From Brevibacterium sp. 239c (GTDB lineage Bacteria; Actinomycetota; Actinomycetes; Actinomycetales; Brevibacteriaceae), in assembly GCF_900169365.1 (NCBI RefSeq), contig NZ_FXZH01000011.1:1-64000 (forward strand): DNA of 64,000 nt, given 5' to 3'. The translations under genes were made by a program, and so were the position numbers. The notes beneath the pieces were generated by a model. The model was not told the origin of the DNA and did not search any database. It saw only the letters and a list, made by a program, of their open reading frames with translations. Of the stretch, positions 1-7,795 are shown piece by piece; positions within the stretch are counted from its first letter, which is position 1; each line of letters starts with the position of its first letter.

Positions 1-87
1 TCTATAATCATGAACGGCCCCACGGATCCCTCGACGGATTAACACCGTCGAGATGCTGGGAACGCTGGAGTGCAGAGAACCAATTAG

Positions 88-537
88 CTATCGCATAGCC
101 GCTGGACTGCTAACAGGGGCCCAATCAAGCCCGTACGGATGGTTGTTCTTAATCTCTTCATTTCGCCTCTTCGACTCTTCAATGTGATCATCGCTCAAGT
201 ACTTCTGCTCAATAATGCGCCCTTGCTCGACGACAGCACACAACCCAGATGTGTATGCAAGGATCGACTGGTCCAATGCAATGATCAGCTGGTCTTGCAC
301 CGACAGATCTCCGACATTTCTCGCTAGCTCTGAAGAAGCTTGATCGTCAGATTCACAATGATCTAAAAGTGCTAGGAATTGTATTGCGAATCCATGCCAG
401 GATCTAAGAATCCTTCCATAGCTTGAGACCCGGATCGAAAACTTCTTCCCGGCGCAATTCTTGATGTCTTCGTCGGCATTCTTGAGGTGTTCTCGCCTCT
501 CGTCGTCGGTAGCACCCTCTACTGGATCGCTGCTCAT
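88..537 (-). CDS. hypothetical protein of the integrative element
   Basis: A 149-residue soluble protein with no family I recognise. It is charged at the N-terminus and mostly helical in appearance, with no signal peptide or membrane segment. The ATG is supported by an AAGGAG Shine-Dalgarno sequence about eight bases upstream. It lies alone on the minus strand in the accessory region left of the tRNA-His integrase, so it is probably cargo of that element. Function unknown. Confidence 0.6.
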   Translation of the reverse strand: MSSDPVEGATDDERREHLKNADEDIKNCAGKKFSIRVSSYGRILRSWHGFAIQFLALLDHCESDDQASSELARNVGDLSVQDQLIIALDQSILAYTSGLCAVVEQGRIIEQKYLSDDHIEESKRRNEEIKNNHPYGLDWAPVSSPAAMR

Positions 538-685
538 GAGTTCGGCTCCTTGCGACAGTGTCGTGGCACGACTGCCACTTTGGATATCGGATCAGTGCCG
601 CGACCACTGCGCTTCCTACTCTTCCACCTCGCCTGAACTACTACGCTCCCAATAGTCACACGGTGCCTCCTACGGGAGCCGTGCC

Positions 686-1396
686 CTAACTCGAAAGACT
701 GTTGGCGACACTCTTCAAGTGGTTCGCGAACTTCCGGGCGTCTGTTTCCTTCTTCGCTGGCGCTTCGATGAGGCCGGTAGATCCGTCGGTGAAGGAGATT
801 ACGATATAGACCTTATTTCGGTTCTTTCGCAACAGTCCACCAGCAACAGCTCCGATAGGGCCGAACAGTACACCGCCTGTCACGACTCGGGCAGCTGTGA
901 TCCGACTGCCGGCGTTTGCGCCAGCTTCAAATTCGACCTTTGCTCCTATGAGGTCGAACTCTTGACCCTCTCCGCGGAGTTTCCGTCCGTCGACTTTCCA
1001 GCCGTTGAAAGCTACTGGCCCGTCTGGAATCCGGACTGAAGTGAATGAGACTGGAGCCGACGAACCTGAAGCGGCTACTTCGTCATTGCCTGCTGCCCCT
1101 CTAGCGGTGATTAGCTTGGACAGGCGCTGGATCTCCTTCTGCTGCCTGCTGGTGTACCAGATCTCATGTGGCCGGCCAGCGCCGGTGGGAGCGTACCCGC
1201 GGGTGATGATCTCGTATGTTCCGGGTTTGCCGCCTTTAGGCTTCTCGTCGCTAACTTGAATGATCTGATCGAACGCGATCGTGACACCTGGTGTTGATCC
1301 GCCGAGCCTTCGCATCCGCCCGTGCGTGATGACGATAGCTTCGGGGGTGGTTGTTACTGTGGATCCACGGAATTTCGCGTCTTGCAGTTCGTCCAT
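686..1396 (-). CDS. PH-like domain protein, possible DUF4429 type
   Basis: A 236-residue soluble protein. The N-terminal 100 residues have the beta-rich look of bacterial PH-like domains: a short strand series, then a segment ending in RQQKEIQRLSKLI. The C-terminal half repeats this pattern after a glycine-rich hinge (VLFGPIGAVAGGLLRKN) and ends in a helix. Two PH-like lobes in one chain resemble DUF4429/YokE-type proteins, whose role is poorly known. It sits in the integrative element, on the same strand as its small neighbours. The family call is my reading of the pattern and is tentative. Confidence 0.6.
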   Translation of the reverse strand: MDELQDAKFRGSTVTTTPEAIVITHGRMRRLGGSTPGVTIAFDQIIQVSDEKPKGGKPGTYEIITRGYAPTGAGRPHEIWYTSRQQKEIQRLSKLITARGAAGNDEVAASGSSAPVSFTSVRIPDGPVAFNGWKVDGRKLRGEGQEFDLIGAKVEFEAGANAGSRITAARVVTGGVLFGPIGAVAGGLLRKNRNKVYIVISFTDGSTGLIEAPAKKETDARKFANHLKSVANSLSS

Positions 1397-1603
1397 ACCC
1401 GGGACCTTACTACAGACGTTACGACTACTAACGGCCTGGGTCTTTCGGGTGGACGATACTTAGGTTCACCAGTTCCGGCCCAGCCTCCCAGATGACCTTC
1501 CACCCGTATTTGGGTCCTGCGTCGGGCCGCTGGTCTTGGGGACTGATGCAGGGTTTAGTGACGAAAGGTCGATCACCAATCACCTGAGTCCTGAAAGGCA
1601 GTC

Positions 1604-2020
1604 TCAGCTCTGACGGTCGAATATCGCCGCATATCGTTGCCACGAGACAAGTGTCATCACCATCGATGAAGCGATCGCGATCGCAGCGGGTACAGGACGG
1701 CGCTTCCACGCCGCGATCATCGCAGTCCCCAAAACGATCGTGCCCACGGCGTTGATACCGATGAGTGTGCGATCGCTGGCAGGCTCAGCTGACCATAGTT
1801 CCTCTCCAAGCATCGCTCGTGTTGCAAAGGCACGGTGATGTTTTGGCGCGGGAGTCATAACAGGGTTCACAGCGAACCACGCTGCCACCCCTGCGGTCTG
1901 CAAAGGGTCACGTTTCCACGCGGGCACTAGGAGCAATGGGGTCGTAATTAGCCGGCTCCAGGCACTGATCGGATGACAGTGTTTTGAGAAAATATATTGT
2001 CGTATATTCGCCAGACGCAT
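1604..2020 (-). CDS. small membrane protein, DUF6653-like
   Basis: A 138-residue protein with hydrophobic stretches around residues 25-33 and 85-122, consistent with three or four membrane passes. The N-terminal arrangement (RLANIRQYIFSKH, then PISAWSRLITTPLL) and the Trp/Pro-rich middle look like the DUF6653 family of membrane proteins, of unknown role. A purine-rich GAGAGA lies upstream of the ATG. It is part of the accessory block left of the integrase. Reading frames that overlap its 3' end were judged to be shadows. Confidence 0.5.
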   Translation of the reverse strand: MRLANIRQYIFSKHCHPISAWSRLITTPLLLVPAWKRDPLQTAGVAAWFAVNPVMTPAPKHHRAFATRAMLGEELWSAEPASDRTLIGINAVGTIVLGTAMIAAWKRRPVPAAIAIASSMVMTLVSWQRYAAIFDRQS

Positions 2021-2133
2021 ACCCGAATTCTATCTCTCGCGGAGGACGATCGGGATGCTGTCGTCCTCCGCCGGGTTGCCAATGTGACCGCCATTGGCGT
2101 GCTTCTGCTTGAACAAGCGACGCAGTAGGCGTT

Positions 2134-2397
2134 TCATTCGCACCCGCGTCCTGGCCAGTGCTGGTCTCCCATGCCGATCGCGGAGCCACGATGGTGGGGT
2201 CGAAAGTTGACCAGTTCGGGGCCATGTTCACCGATCATCCTGAATCCTGCCGGCATCCCTGCTCGTGCGCTGCGTTGTTCCCCTGACCGCACGTATCGTC
2301 CACTGTTGAGCAGCCAGCGTCGGTGCGCGATGCCCCACCAGTGGCGGTTCGTGCCGGGCCCGTAGCGGCGGGTGTTGTAGTCGTTTATGGTCACCAT
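2134..2397 (-). CDS. phage-type small protein with tape-measure-like GPELVN motif
   Basis: An 87-residue protein starting at an ATG that overlaps the stop of the upstream ORF (ATGGTGA), with GGGGAA as ribosome binding site. It is rich in Arg, Trp and Gly. Near residues 55-65 it has IGEHGPELVNF, which resembles the conserved C-terminal tag of many actinophage tape-measure proteins (IGEAGPELV). The chain is far too short to be a tape measure. It may be a relic of one or a small protein that reuses the tag. It is coupled to the gene at 2391-2660. Confidence 0.45.
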   Translation of the reverse strand: MVTINDYNTRRYGPGTNRHWWGIAHRRWLLNSGRYVRSGEQRSARAGMPAGFRMIGEHGPELVNFRPHHRGSAIGMGDQHWPGRGCE

Positions 2398-2660
2398 TTC
2401 CCCTGGTTCAGTGCGGCAATTACTGCACGGGCGTCTTCTCGCCATAATTCCCGAATTTCTTCGAGCGTCGTTTCCCAGGTGACGGGCTTCTCTGCGGGCC
2501 CGTGGTTGCGTTCCCAGATCGCTTCAGCCGCTCTGTCTACTGATTCTGGCGTTTCCAGGGCGGATCGTTGCCATGCCGCCCCTTCCTCGAACCAACTTCC
2601 TTGCTCGTCGCTTACGGCGCGTTCGTAAGCTCTCGCTGCTGCCTTCTCGTCCCAGTTCAT
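2391..2660 (-). CDS. phage-type hypothetical protein
   Basis: An 89-residue acidic, Trp/Glu-rich helical protein opening with MNWDEKAAARAYERA. This style is common for small early-region proteins of actinobacterial phages and integrative elements. A GGGAG sequence precedes the ATG. Its stop overlaps the start of the next ORF, indicating translational coupling. No enzymatic motif is visible. The ORF at 4010-4186 opens with a similar MNWHDK, so the two may be distant relatives. Confidence 0.55.
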   Translation of the reverse strand: MNWDEKAAARAYERAVSDEQGSWFEEGAAWQRSALETPESVDRAAEAIWERNHGPAEKPVTWETTLEEIRELWREDARAVIAALNQGKW

Positions 2661-2722
2661 TGCTTCTGCTCCCGAGACTCTTCGGTTAAAGTTCTGGAAA
2701 CGGTAGACACGGAGGTCTCCTC

Positions 2723-3325
2723 ATGTGGGTAGTAGTCGGCATCCTTCTGGGCATTGCCCTCATATGCTGGTTGGCGGCGAAATTCCTCGCGCCATCGAGT
2801 CCTCAACAGCCCGTCGACACCGACACCGTTGCACCGGACATCTCCGATCAGACCAATAGCAGCACTTCGATCAGCGAAACGTGGCTCTCGAAAGAAGAAG
2901 CTGATTCCGAACTGGTTCGTGACCCCACTGGAACACTCGCCTTCCGAATTGAGCGCCGCGAGGGTGAGTTCCGATTCGTGAGTGAAGAGTCTGGTAAGCA
3001 GCCCTCCCCCGGCAACCTGGCGCTGGCAAGACTCGGAATCTTCTACCTGAACGTTCGAGGGTGGAAAAACTACCCCGCCGCACGGCTGAAAGTTGGCGAT
3101 CATATTGACCTTCGCAGGGAGCCTAAGAACAAGTACGATCCCAACGCGATTGCTGTCGCCCGCCCCAGTTCGAAACACATCTACGGTTACGTCAACCGGG
3201 GGTTTGCTCGGCGTCTCGCGAAGCCCATCGACGCCGGCGAAAAGTTCGTCGGGGTCGTCATGGGCATAGCGGGCATTACGATCGTAGTCATGCCCGCCGA
3301 GGTCGCCGAGGAACTGAACCTCTAA
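2723..3325 (+). CDS. membrane-anchored HIRAN domain protein
   Basis: A 200-residue protein. Residues 2-22 form one hydrophobic membrane anchor, followed by a flexible acidic/Thr/Ser linker. Residues 100-195 carry a HIRAN domain: FYLNVRG, then LKVGDHIDLRREPKNKYDPNAIAV, then GYVNRGFARRLA. HIRAN domains bind DNA ends in eukaryotic HLTF, and in bacteria they occur alone or joined to nucleases and helicases. An N-terminal membrane anchor is unusual. It is transcribed opposite to the flanking small phage-type ORFs. The start lies shortly after GGAGG in the sequence before 2723. The domain call is strong; the cellular role is unknown. Confidence 0.8.
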   Translation: MWVVVGILLGIALICWLAAKFLAPSSPQQPVDTDTVAPDISDQTNSSTSISETWLSKEEADSELVRDPTGTLAFRIERREGEFRFVSEESGKQPSPGNLALARLGIFYLNVRGWKNYPAARLKVGDHIDLRREPKNKYDPNAIAVARPSSKHIYGYVNRGFARRLAKPIDAGEKFVGVVMGIAGITIVVMPAEVAEELNL

Positions 3326-3378
3326 CGACTGTCGACGCCGCAGGGCCATCACGTCTTGGCTGCGGTCACATGTCTTTC

Positions 3379-3639
3379 TCATGGTCGTAGCTTGTCCTCA
3401 CCTTCGGGACTTTTCCCAGTCCTGACACGCGGTTGGTGAGGTTCGGTTTCGGCTCCAACGTTTGGTGAGGTTGCGTGAGGTTCGGGTTTGGGATTGTCGG
3501 TGTTTGAGGTTCCACCGGAGGCCCTGTGCGCCTCTTCCAGCCATCTTCGTGTCGCCCATGACTCCACGTGTGGTTCGAGGGCTACGGCGGCCCAGACGGC
3601 GGCGGGGATGATCGTGGCGGTGATGATGAGCGGGATCAT
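3379..3639 (-). CDS. small single-pass membrane protein
   Basis: An 86-residue protein with one N-terminal membrane segment (MIPLIITATIIPAAVWAAVA) and a proline-rich, charged cytoplasmic or external tail. The start chosen overlaps the stop of the gene at 3636-4013 by four bases (ATGA). This makes a three-gene coupled unit running 4186 to 3379. This layout is typical of small accessory genes near the immunity region of actinophages. Function unknown. A longer upstream start is possible but would run over the neighbouring gene. Confidence 0.5.
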   Translation of the reverse strand: MIPLIITATIIPAAVWAAVALEPHVESWATRRWLEEAHRASGGTSNTDNPKPEPHATSPNVGAETEPHQPRVRTGKSPEGEDKLRP

Positions 3640-4013
3640 GATTCGACCGCCAATGCTCGGGCAGCGTCCATGGCTTCGGGGAGGGTGCGGTGGAAGTCTC
3701 CGGCCCGGCAATATCCGTGGGGCGGGATCGCGAAGAACTCTACGCCGTCACCGAGTCCCCACCCTTCGTTGGCGAGGACACGTGGCACTGGATGGTCGGG
3801 GCAACTGACCATCCCCCGGCATTCGCCCCTGTGCATGTCGCGTTCGATCAACAGGCGCATCTCTGCATGATCGATGATTCGGTCATCCCCGCCTGGCAGG
3901 CCGGACACCCAATAGCGTGGTTCGCCGGGCGGCTTGTCCCACGGCGTCCACCATTCCCGTCCGCGCCTGCCCGTGTACCGACCCGATGCGAGAATCTCGT
4001 CGATGATGCTCAT
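3636..4013 (-). CDS. phage-type hypothetical protein
   Basis: A 125-residue protein beginning MSIIDEILASGRYTG, with an AGGAGG ribosome binding site. It has conserved-looking Trp, Gly and Pro residues and a pair Cys-x-x-x-x-x-x-Cys near residue 70 (RGECRGMVSCPDH), which might bind a metal. Its ATG overlaps the stop of the 58-residue ORF upstream by four bases. It ends with an alanine-rich helix (EAMDAARALA), as seen in short phage early proteins. Not recognised beyond that. Confidence 0.55.
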   Translation of the reverse strand: MSIIDEILASGRYTGRRGREWWTPWDKPPGEPRYWVSGLPGGDDRIIDHAEMRLLIERDMHRGECRGMVSCPDHPVPRVLANEGWGLGDGVEFFAIPPHGYCRAGDFHRTLPEAMDAARALAVES

Positions 4014-4186
4014 GCCGCGTTCCTCCTGCGTGCGTCGGCCTCTCGGGTTCGTCTGGCGTTCTCCTTGAGGATGTCTTCGTTCGTGGGGTCGATGCCCTGG
4101 GCGCGCAGGTCGTGGGCGATCTTCTCGAACGCTTTGACCATCTGGTCGTAGTTCGTGGGCTTCGGAACCTTGTCGTGCCAGTTCAT
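4010..4186 (-). CDS. 58-residue phage-type protein
   Basis: A short ORF that I translated directly. It begins MNWHDKVPKPTNYDQM and ends in a highly basic helix (TREADARRRNAA). It is the first gene of the minus-strand unit 4186-3379, and its TGA overlaps the next ATG as ATGA. Short basic helical proteins of this type are common in the lysogeny region of actinophages. Coupling to the next gene is the main support that it is real. Confidence 0.5.
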   Translation of the reverse strand: MNWHDKVPKPTNYDQMVKAFEKIAHDLRAQGIDPTNEDILKENARRTREADARRRNAA

Positions 4187-4189
4187 GAG

Positions 4190-4330
4190 TGCACTCTGCT
4201 CGCGTCACAGTACACAGTTCGAACAAAAAAATACGGTCGGCTGGTACCTTGAGAGCTTTTGCGATCTTCCGCGCCGTCTTCGATGAGCACGTGGTGCGCT
4301 TCGTAGCCGGGTTGTCGGTCAGGGCACACG
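4190..4330 (-). pseudogene. remnant of a Cro/C1-type HTH regulator
   Basis: The minus-strand frame reads SSKTARKIAKALKVPADRIFLF, which matches the last helices of phage XRE-family regulators and excisionase-like proteins. No complete protein can be made. The frame has no good start and runs on into the next genes without its own stop. It abuts the plus-strand ImmA/IrrE remnant, suggesting that a deletion near 4310-4340 removed the heads of both immunity genes. The assignment rests on a short motif. Confidence 0.35.
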
Positions 4331-4552
4331 AACTGTGACGACCCAAAAGAAGAGGCCGCGGCACGCCGACTGACCGCCAGGAAACTCATCGACTGGGATG
4401 CTCTCGTCGACGTCTTCCGGTGGGCACACACAGCCCATGAAACTGCCGACGAGCTCAATGTCATACCCGAGGTGCTCGAAGACCGGCTGCGGTTCTTGCA
4501 TCCTCACGAGAAGGTGCTGCTCCGACTGATCGGACAAGCGCGGAACGGATAG
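4307..4552 (+). pseudogene. C-terminal remnant of an ImmA/IrrE-type metallopeptidase
   Basis: Open frame after an in-frame TAG at 4304-4306, with no start codon of its own. The chain EEAAARRLTARKLIDWDALV, then an FRWAHTAHETADELNV segment, then LEDRLRFLHPHEK matches the C-terminal third of actinobacterial ImmA/IrrE peptidases that sit beside phage repressors. The HExxH catalytic part is missing. It ends three bases before the integrase ATG, so it was probably the gene transcribed just ahead of int. In intact elements this protease cleaves the repressor to start excision; that switch looks dead here. Confidence 0.55.
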
Positions 4553-4555
4553 ACC

Positions 4556-5728
4556 ATGGCCAGTATTGAACACTACGAGACCAAAAAAGGTCGCAGGTAC
4601 CGGGTCAGGTACGTCAAGCCAGACCGGAAGCACACGGACCGACGTGGATTCAAGACAAAGCGGGAGGCTCAGATCTTTCTCAACACGGTCGAGGTCTCCA
4701 AACTCGAAGGCACCTACATTGACCCGACCCAGGGGAAGGTAACAGTCGGCGAGCTTGCAGAACCATGGCGGGCACGACAGTCCCACCTCAAGATCACCAC
4801 AAGCACCGGACTCGAGCAGGCGCTGCGGATTCACGTGCTTCCCGTGTGGCAGAACGTGCGAGTTGCAGATGTGAAACGCACCGCCGTCGCTGACTGGGTG
4901 GCAGCCATGTCGAAGACCCGCTCCCCGACAGTCGTGCTTCGTGCCCATGGTGCCCTGCTCGGGATCCTGGGTGACGCAATGCGCGACCGCCTCATACCTG
5001 TCAATCCTGCCGCTGACCTCGACAACCTCCCGAAGCGCCGGAGGACCGAGCATATCTATATGACGCATGAGCAGGTGGCGAAGTTCGCCGAGGGGTCGAA
5101 CGGGCGCGACTGCCTGGTCTACACGGCCTGCTACACGGGCCTGCGCTGGGGCGAGATGGCCGGATCAACGATCGCCCGAACCGACACTGGACGCCGGCGC
5201 CTACGCATCGTCGAGAACGCCGTATACGTGAAGGGAAAGCACCACGTGCAAACCCCGAAGACGCACGAGTTGCGAGAGGTCGAATACCCGGCCTTCCTCG
5301 ATGATCTCATGGCTGATCAGGTCGAGGGCAAGGGGCCGGATGACCTTCTGTTCCCGGCGCCACGGGGAGGGTTCCTGCGACACGCCCGATCGCGCGAACG
5401 GTGGTTCAAGCGAGGGAAAGAATCGGCCGGCGTGCCCGCCTCGATCACGCCTCACGACTTCCGGCACACGGCGGCATCCTTAGCCGTGCAGTCCGGGGCG
5501 AACGTGAAGGCGATCCAACGGATGCTGGGCCACGCCTCAGCCGCGATGACCTTGGACACGTATGCAGATTTGTGGGACGAGGATCTGACCGTCGTTGCCG
5601 AGGCGCTGAACCGTGCCCGCGAAATGAAACTTGGGCAGAAGCAATGTCGGGGAATAAGAAAAGCCCCGCGATCCGCTATTTCTAGAGGATCGCGGGGCAA
5701 TTTCATCGGGGTGAGTAACGGGACTTGA
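4556..5728 (+). CDS. int: tyrosine-recombinase integrase
   Basis: A 390-residue integrase. Residues 1-60 form an AP2-like arm-binding domain, about 60-160 the SAM-like core-binding domain, and about 170-360 the catalytic domain. Visible active-site residues are Arg in TGLRWGE, the HDFRHTAAS box, GH in RMLGHASAAM and the Tyr nucleophile in TLDTYADLW. The gene runs towards tRNA-His, passes through its terminator hairpin and stops inside the tRNA gene (5728). This is typical of elements that use the tRNA 3' end as attachment site, and it implies the left junction lies outside the window. The last 40 residues come from tRNA-flanking DNA and are probably dispensable. Confidence 0.93.
   Translation: MASIEHYETKKGRRYRVRYVKPDRKHTDRRGFKTKREAQIFLNTVEVSKLEGTYIDPTQGKVTVGELAEPWRARQSHLKITTSTGLEQALRIHVLPVWQNVRVADVKRTAVADWVAAMSKTRSPTVVLRAHGALLGILGDAMRDRLIPVNPAADLDNLPKRRRTEHIYMTHEQVAKFAEGSNGRDCLVYTACYTGLRWGEMAGSTIARTDTGRRRLRIVENAVYVKGKHHVQTPKTHELREVEYPAFLDDLMADQVEGKGPDDLLFPAPRGGFLRHARSRERWFKRGKESAGVPASITPHDFRHTAASLAVQSGANVKAIQRMLGHASAAMTLDTYADLWDEDLTVVAEALNRAREMKLGQKQCRGIRKAPRSAISRGSRGNFIGVSNGT
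5663..5698 (-). terminator. terminator of tRNA-His inside the integrase 3' end
   Basis: Perfect 12-base inverted repeat (GCCCCGCGATCC, 12-base spacer, GGATCGCGGGGC). It is followed on the minus strand by TTTTCTTATT, so it should end transcription of tRNA-His. It also lies within the end of the integrase reading frame. Confidence 0.8.
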
Positions 5729-5783
5729 ACCCGCGACATCCGCGACCACAACGCGGCGCTCTACCAGCTGAGCTATACCCACC
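5710..5783 (-). tRNA. tRNA-His (GTG)
   Basis: Cloverleaf on the minus strand: acceptor GTGGGTA pairs with TACTCAC, D arm AGCTCAGCTGGTAGAGC, anticodon loop TTGTGGT, T arm with GTTCAAGTC. The extra G at -1 (5783) faces C73 (5710), the histidine identity pair. CCA is not encoded. The 3' end overlaps the integrase stop and is the probable attachment core of the element to the left. Confidence 0.95.
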
Positions 5784-6006
5784 ACACGCGCTGCACCGAG
5801 GCGCAGACAGCAAGATACATCCTAACCTCACTGAGGCACCCGGGCAAACTCACAGCGCATATGGTGCACAATGAGACACAGATCTCCTGACGTGCAACGA
5901 TTCAGTAGCGATGTATAACGGTTTCGGAAAAACGGTAGGAGCACCCGTTCGGATTCATTAGTATTGTCACGGTCCCACCCTCAATATCGTTCAAGGAACC
6001 CTGTAC

Positions 6007-7686
6007 ATGGCTCGTGCGCTGATCTCCGTCTCTCAAGACGGGTTCACCTATCTCACCCTCAACGGGGCGACGAGTCGCTACTCTGACACAGGACAGGCCA
6101 TGACCTACCTTGGCGACTACGCCAGGGAAACTGCGACCCAAGTGCCTGTGACCATCGACGATGGCAAGCAGGAAGTCGACGTCCTCTTAGACGAGACCGG
6201 CAAGATCACCCCCGCTGCGTCCGCATCACCGACCTCGCCTCCCGAGTCCCCTCCGGAATCTTCTGCCTCCGCGGCACCTGCCGCGATGAACGGGGACACA
6301 TCAGCAGATGAGGCCACGACCACCTCGGCGATGGACACCACCTCTGCCGACTCGCAGACGTCACTTCAGAACCAGCCCGATGCCGAGGCAGACGACGGGG
6401 ACGACTATCCCCTGGGCACCCCCTTCTCCGGGCCGGCCGCTCCCAACGCTCCGAGAGTCAAGCGCACACGGGTGCGTAAGCATGCCCCGCACCACAAGCG
6501 CTCTCAGCACAGTCGACCGCAGCGGCTGAAGAAGATCACCGTGCCCGGCCTCGTGCTCATCGGCATCGTGATCCTGATGATCGGGGCGTTCGTGATCCCG
6601 AACATCGTCCCCGCCGGCTCCCAGGATTCACCGCAGACGATCGAATCGGAAGAGCAGATCAACCCGGCCTCCGAACTCTCGGTCGACAAAACCGAAGACG
6701 TCGTCCCCGGCTTCGACAACTCCCCGAAGTGGGAAACGAAGATCCCCAAGGACGCCTCGGTGACCGCCTCCGATCGTGGTGTGCTCGTCGTCGACGGCGG
6801 CAAGCTCGAAGTACTCGACTCCGCGACGGGCAAGACCCGCTACTCGGGAAAGACCAGCCAAGCCCCGACCTTCGCCGTCGACACGACCATCGACGGCAAA
6901 CCCGCACTGCTGTGGCAAGCCGGCAACACGGCTGAGGCACTCATCGACGGCGAGAAGAAGACCAAGACCTACCAGCTGCCGGAGAAAGCTCGAATCACAT
7001 CGGCGGGCAAGAGTGTCCTCATCAAGTCGGGCAATCGCCTGTCCACGTTCGGCGTCGATGGACTCGTGAATGTTCCGACTCCCGAATCAGGATCAACGCC
7101 GATGGCGATCGAGAACGACGAGCTCATCAGTTCCGACTGGAACGGGCCGGTGAAGGCGAAGAACATCAAGTCCGGTGACGAACGGTCCGTCAAGCTCGAA
7201 ACACCCTCTGATGAACTCCAAATCATCAAATGGGTCTCCGCCGGCCACGGCAAAGCGGTCACACTGTGGGGCGAGCAGGGAGCATCGACAAACTCCGGTC
7301 ACCGCATTCAGCTCGTCGTCCATTCCCTGGAAGACGGTTCGATCCTGTCGACCGTGACCACGACGACCGACATCGTCGGCGAGATGTCATGGGTGCGCGG
7401 CCAGGGCGGGAAACGTGCCTACATCGGCCCGTACCTCTTCGACCTGGAAAGCGGACTGCTGCTCATGGACACCTCCAGCAAAGACATCCACCTGTCGGAA
7501 CCGCGCGGCACAATCGTCCCCTGCACCGTCGACAACGACGACTCCTGCCTGCTGGCAGGCAAGCACGCCTATCGCACAGATACGAACCTGTTGGCGCTGA
7601 CCGACAACGGCGGCACGGCCATCGTCGACGGGAAAGATTCGACGATTCGCGCTTATGAGAAGACGTCCGACACGAGCGAAAAATAG
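6007..7686 (+). CDS. type II membrane protein with PQQ-like extracellular domain
   Basis: A 559-residue protein. Residues 1-75 form a compact N-terminal domain (ALISVSQDGFTYLTLNG) that I do not recognise. Residues 80-145 are an Ala/Pro/Ser/Glu-rich linker, followed by a basic RKHAPHHKRSQHS patch and a membrane span near 178-200 (VPGLVLIGIVILMIGAFVI). The rest is outside. It contains repeated strand patterns such as VLVVDGGKLEVLDSATGKTR, like PQQ-type beta-propeller blades. A pair of Cys near residues 500-510 could form a disulfide. AAGGA precedes the ATG. It may be an envelope sensor or scaffold. The next gene encodes another surface protein. Confidence 0.75.
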   Translation: MARALISVSQDGFTYLTLNGATSRYSDTGQAMTYLGDYARETATQVPVTIDDGKQEVDVLLDETGKITPAASASPTSPPESPPESSASAAPAAMNGDTSADEATTTSAMDTTSADSQTSLQNQPDAEADDGDDYPLGTPFSGPAAPNAPRVKRTRVRKHAPHHKRSQHSRPQRLKKITVPGLVLIGIVILMIGAFVIPNIVPAGSQDSPQTIESEEQINPASELSVDKTEDVVPGFDNSPKWETKIPKDASVTASDRGVLVVDGGKLEVLDSATGKTRYSGKTSQAPTFAVDTTIDGKPALLWQAGNTAEALIDGEKKTKTYQLPEKARITSAGKSVLIKSGNRLSTFGVDGLVNVPTPESGSTPMAIENDELISSDWNGPVKAKNIKSGDERSVKLETPSDELQIIKWVSAGHGKAVTLWGEQGASTNSGHRIQLVVHSLEDGSILSTVTTTTDIVGEMSWVRGQGGKRAYIGPYLFDLESGLLLMDTSSKDIHLSEPRGTIVPCTVDNDDSCLLAGKHAYRTDTNLLALTDNGGTAIVDGKDSTIRAYEKTSDTSEK

Positions 7687-7795
7687 GCTATGACTTTCTC
7701 ACCCTTGGCGTAGCCATTAGGATGGACAGCGACGTGCCTGTCTGCCATGTCCCCTTGTACGTTTGATGCCGGAGTCCCCACCGCGAAGGAACACA

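Noticed and set aside
1428..1709. 93-codon minus-strand ORF
   Set aside because: It overlaps the membrane protein gene in another frame, and its start is not supported. Only its GPELVN tag is noted, as a finding.
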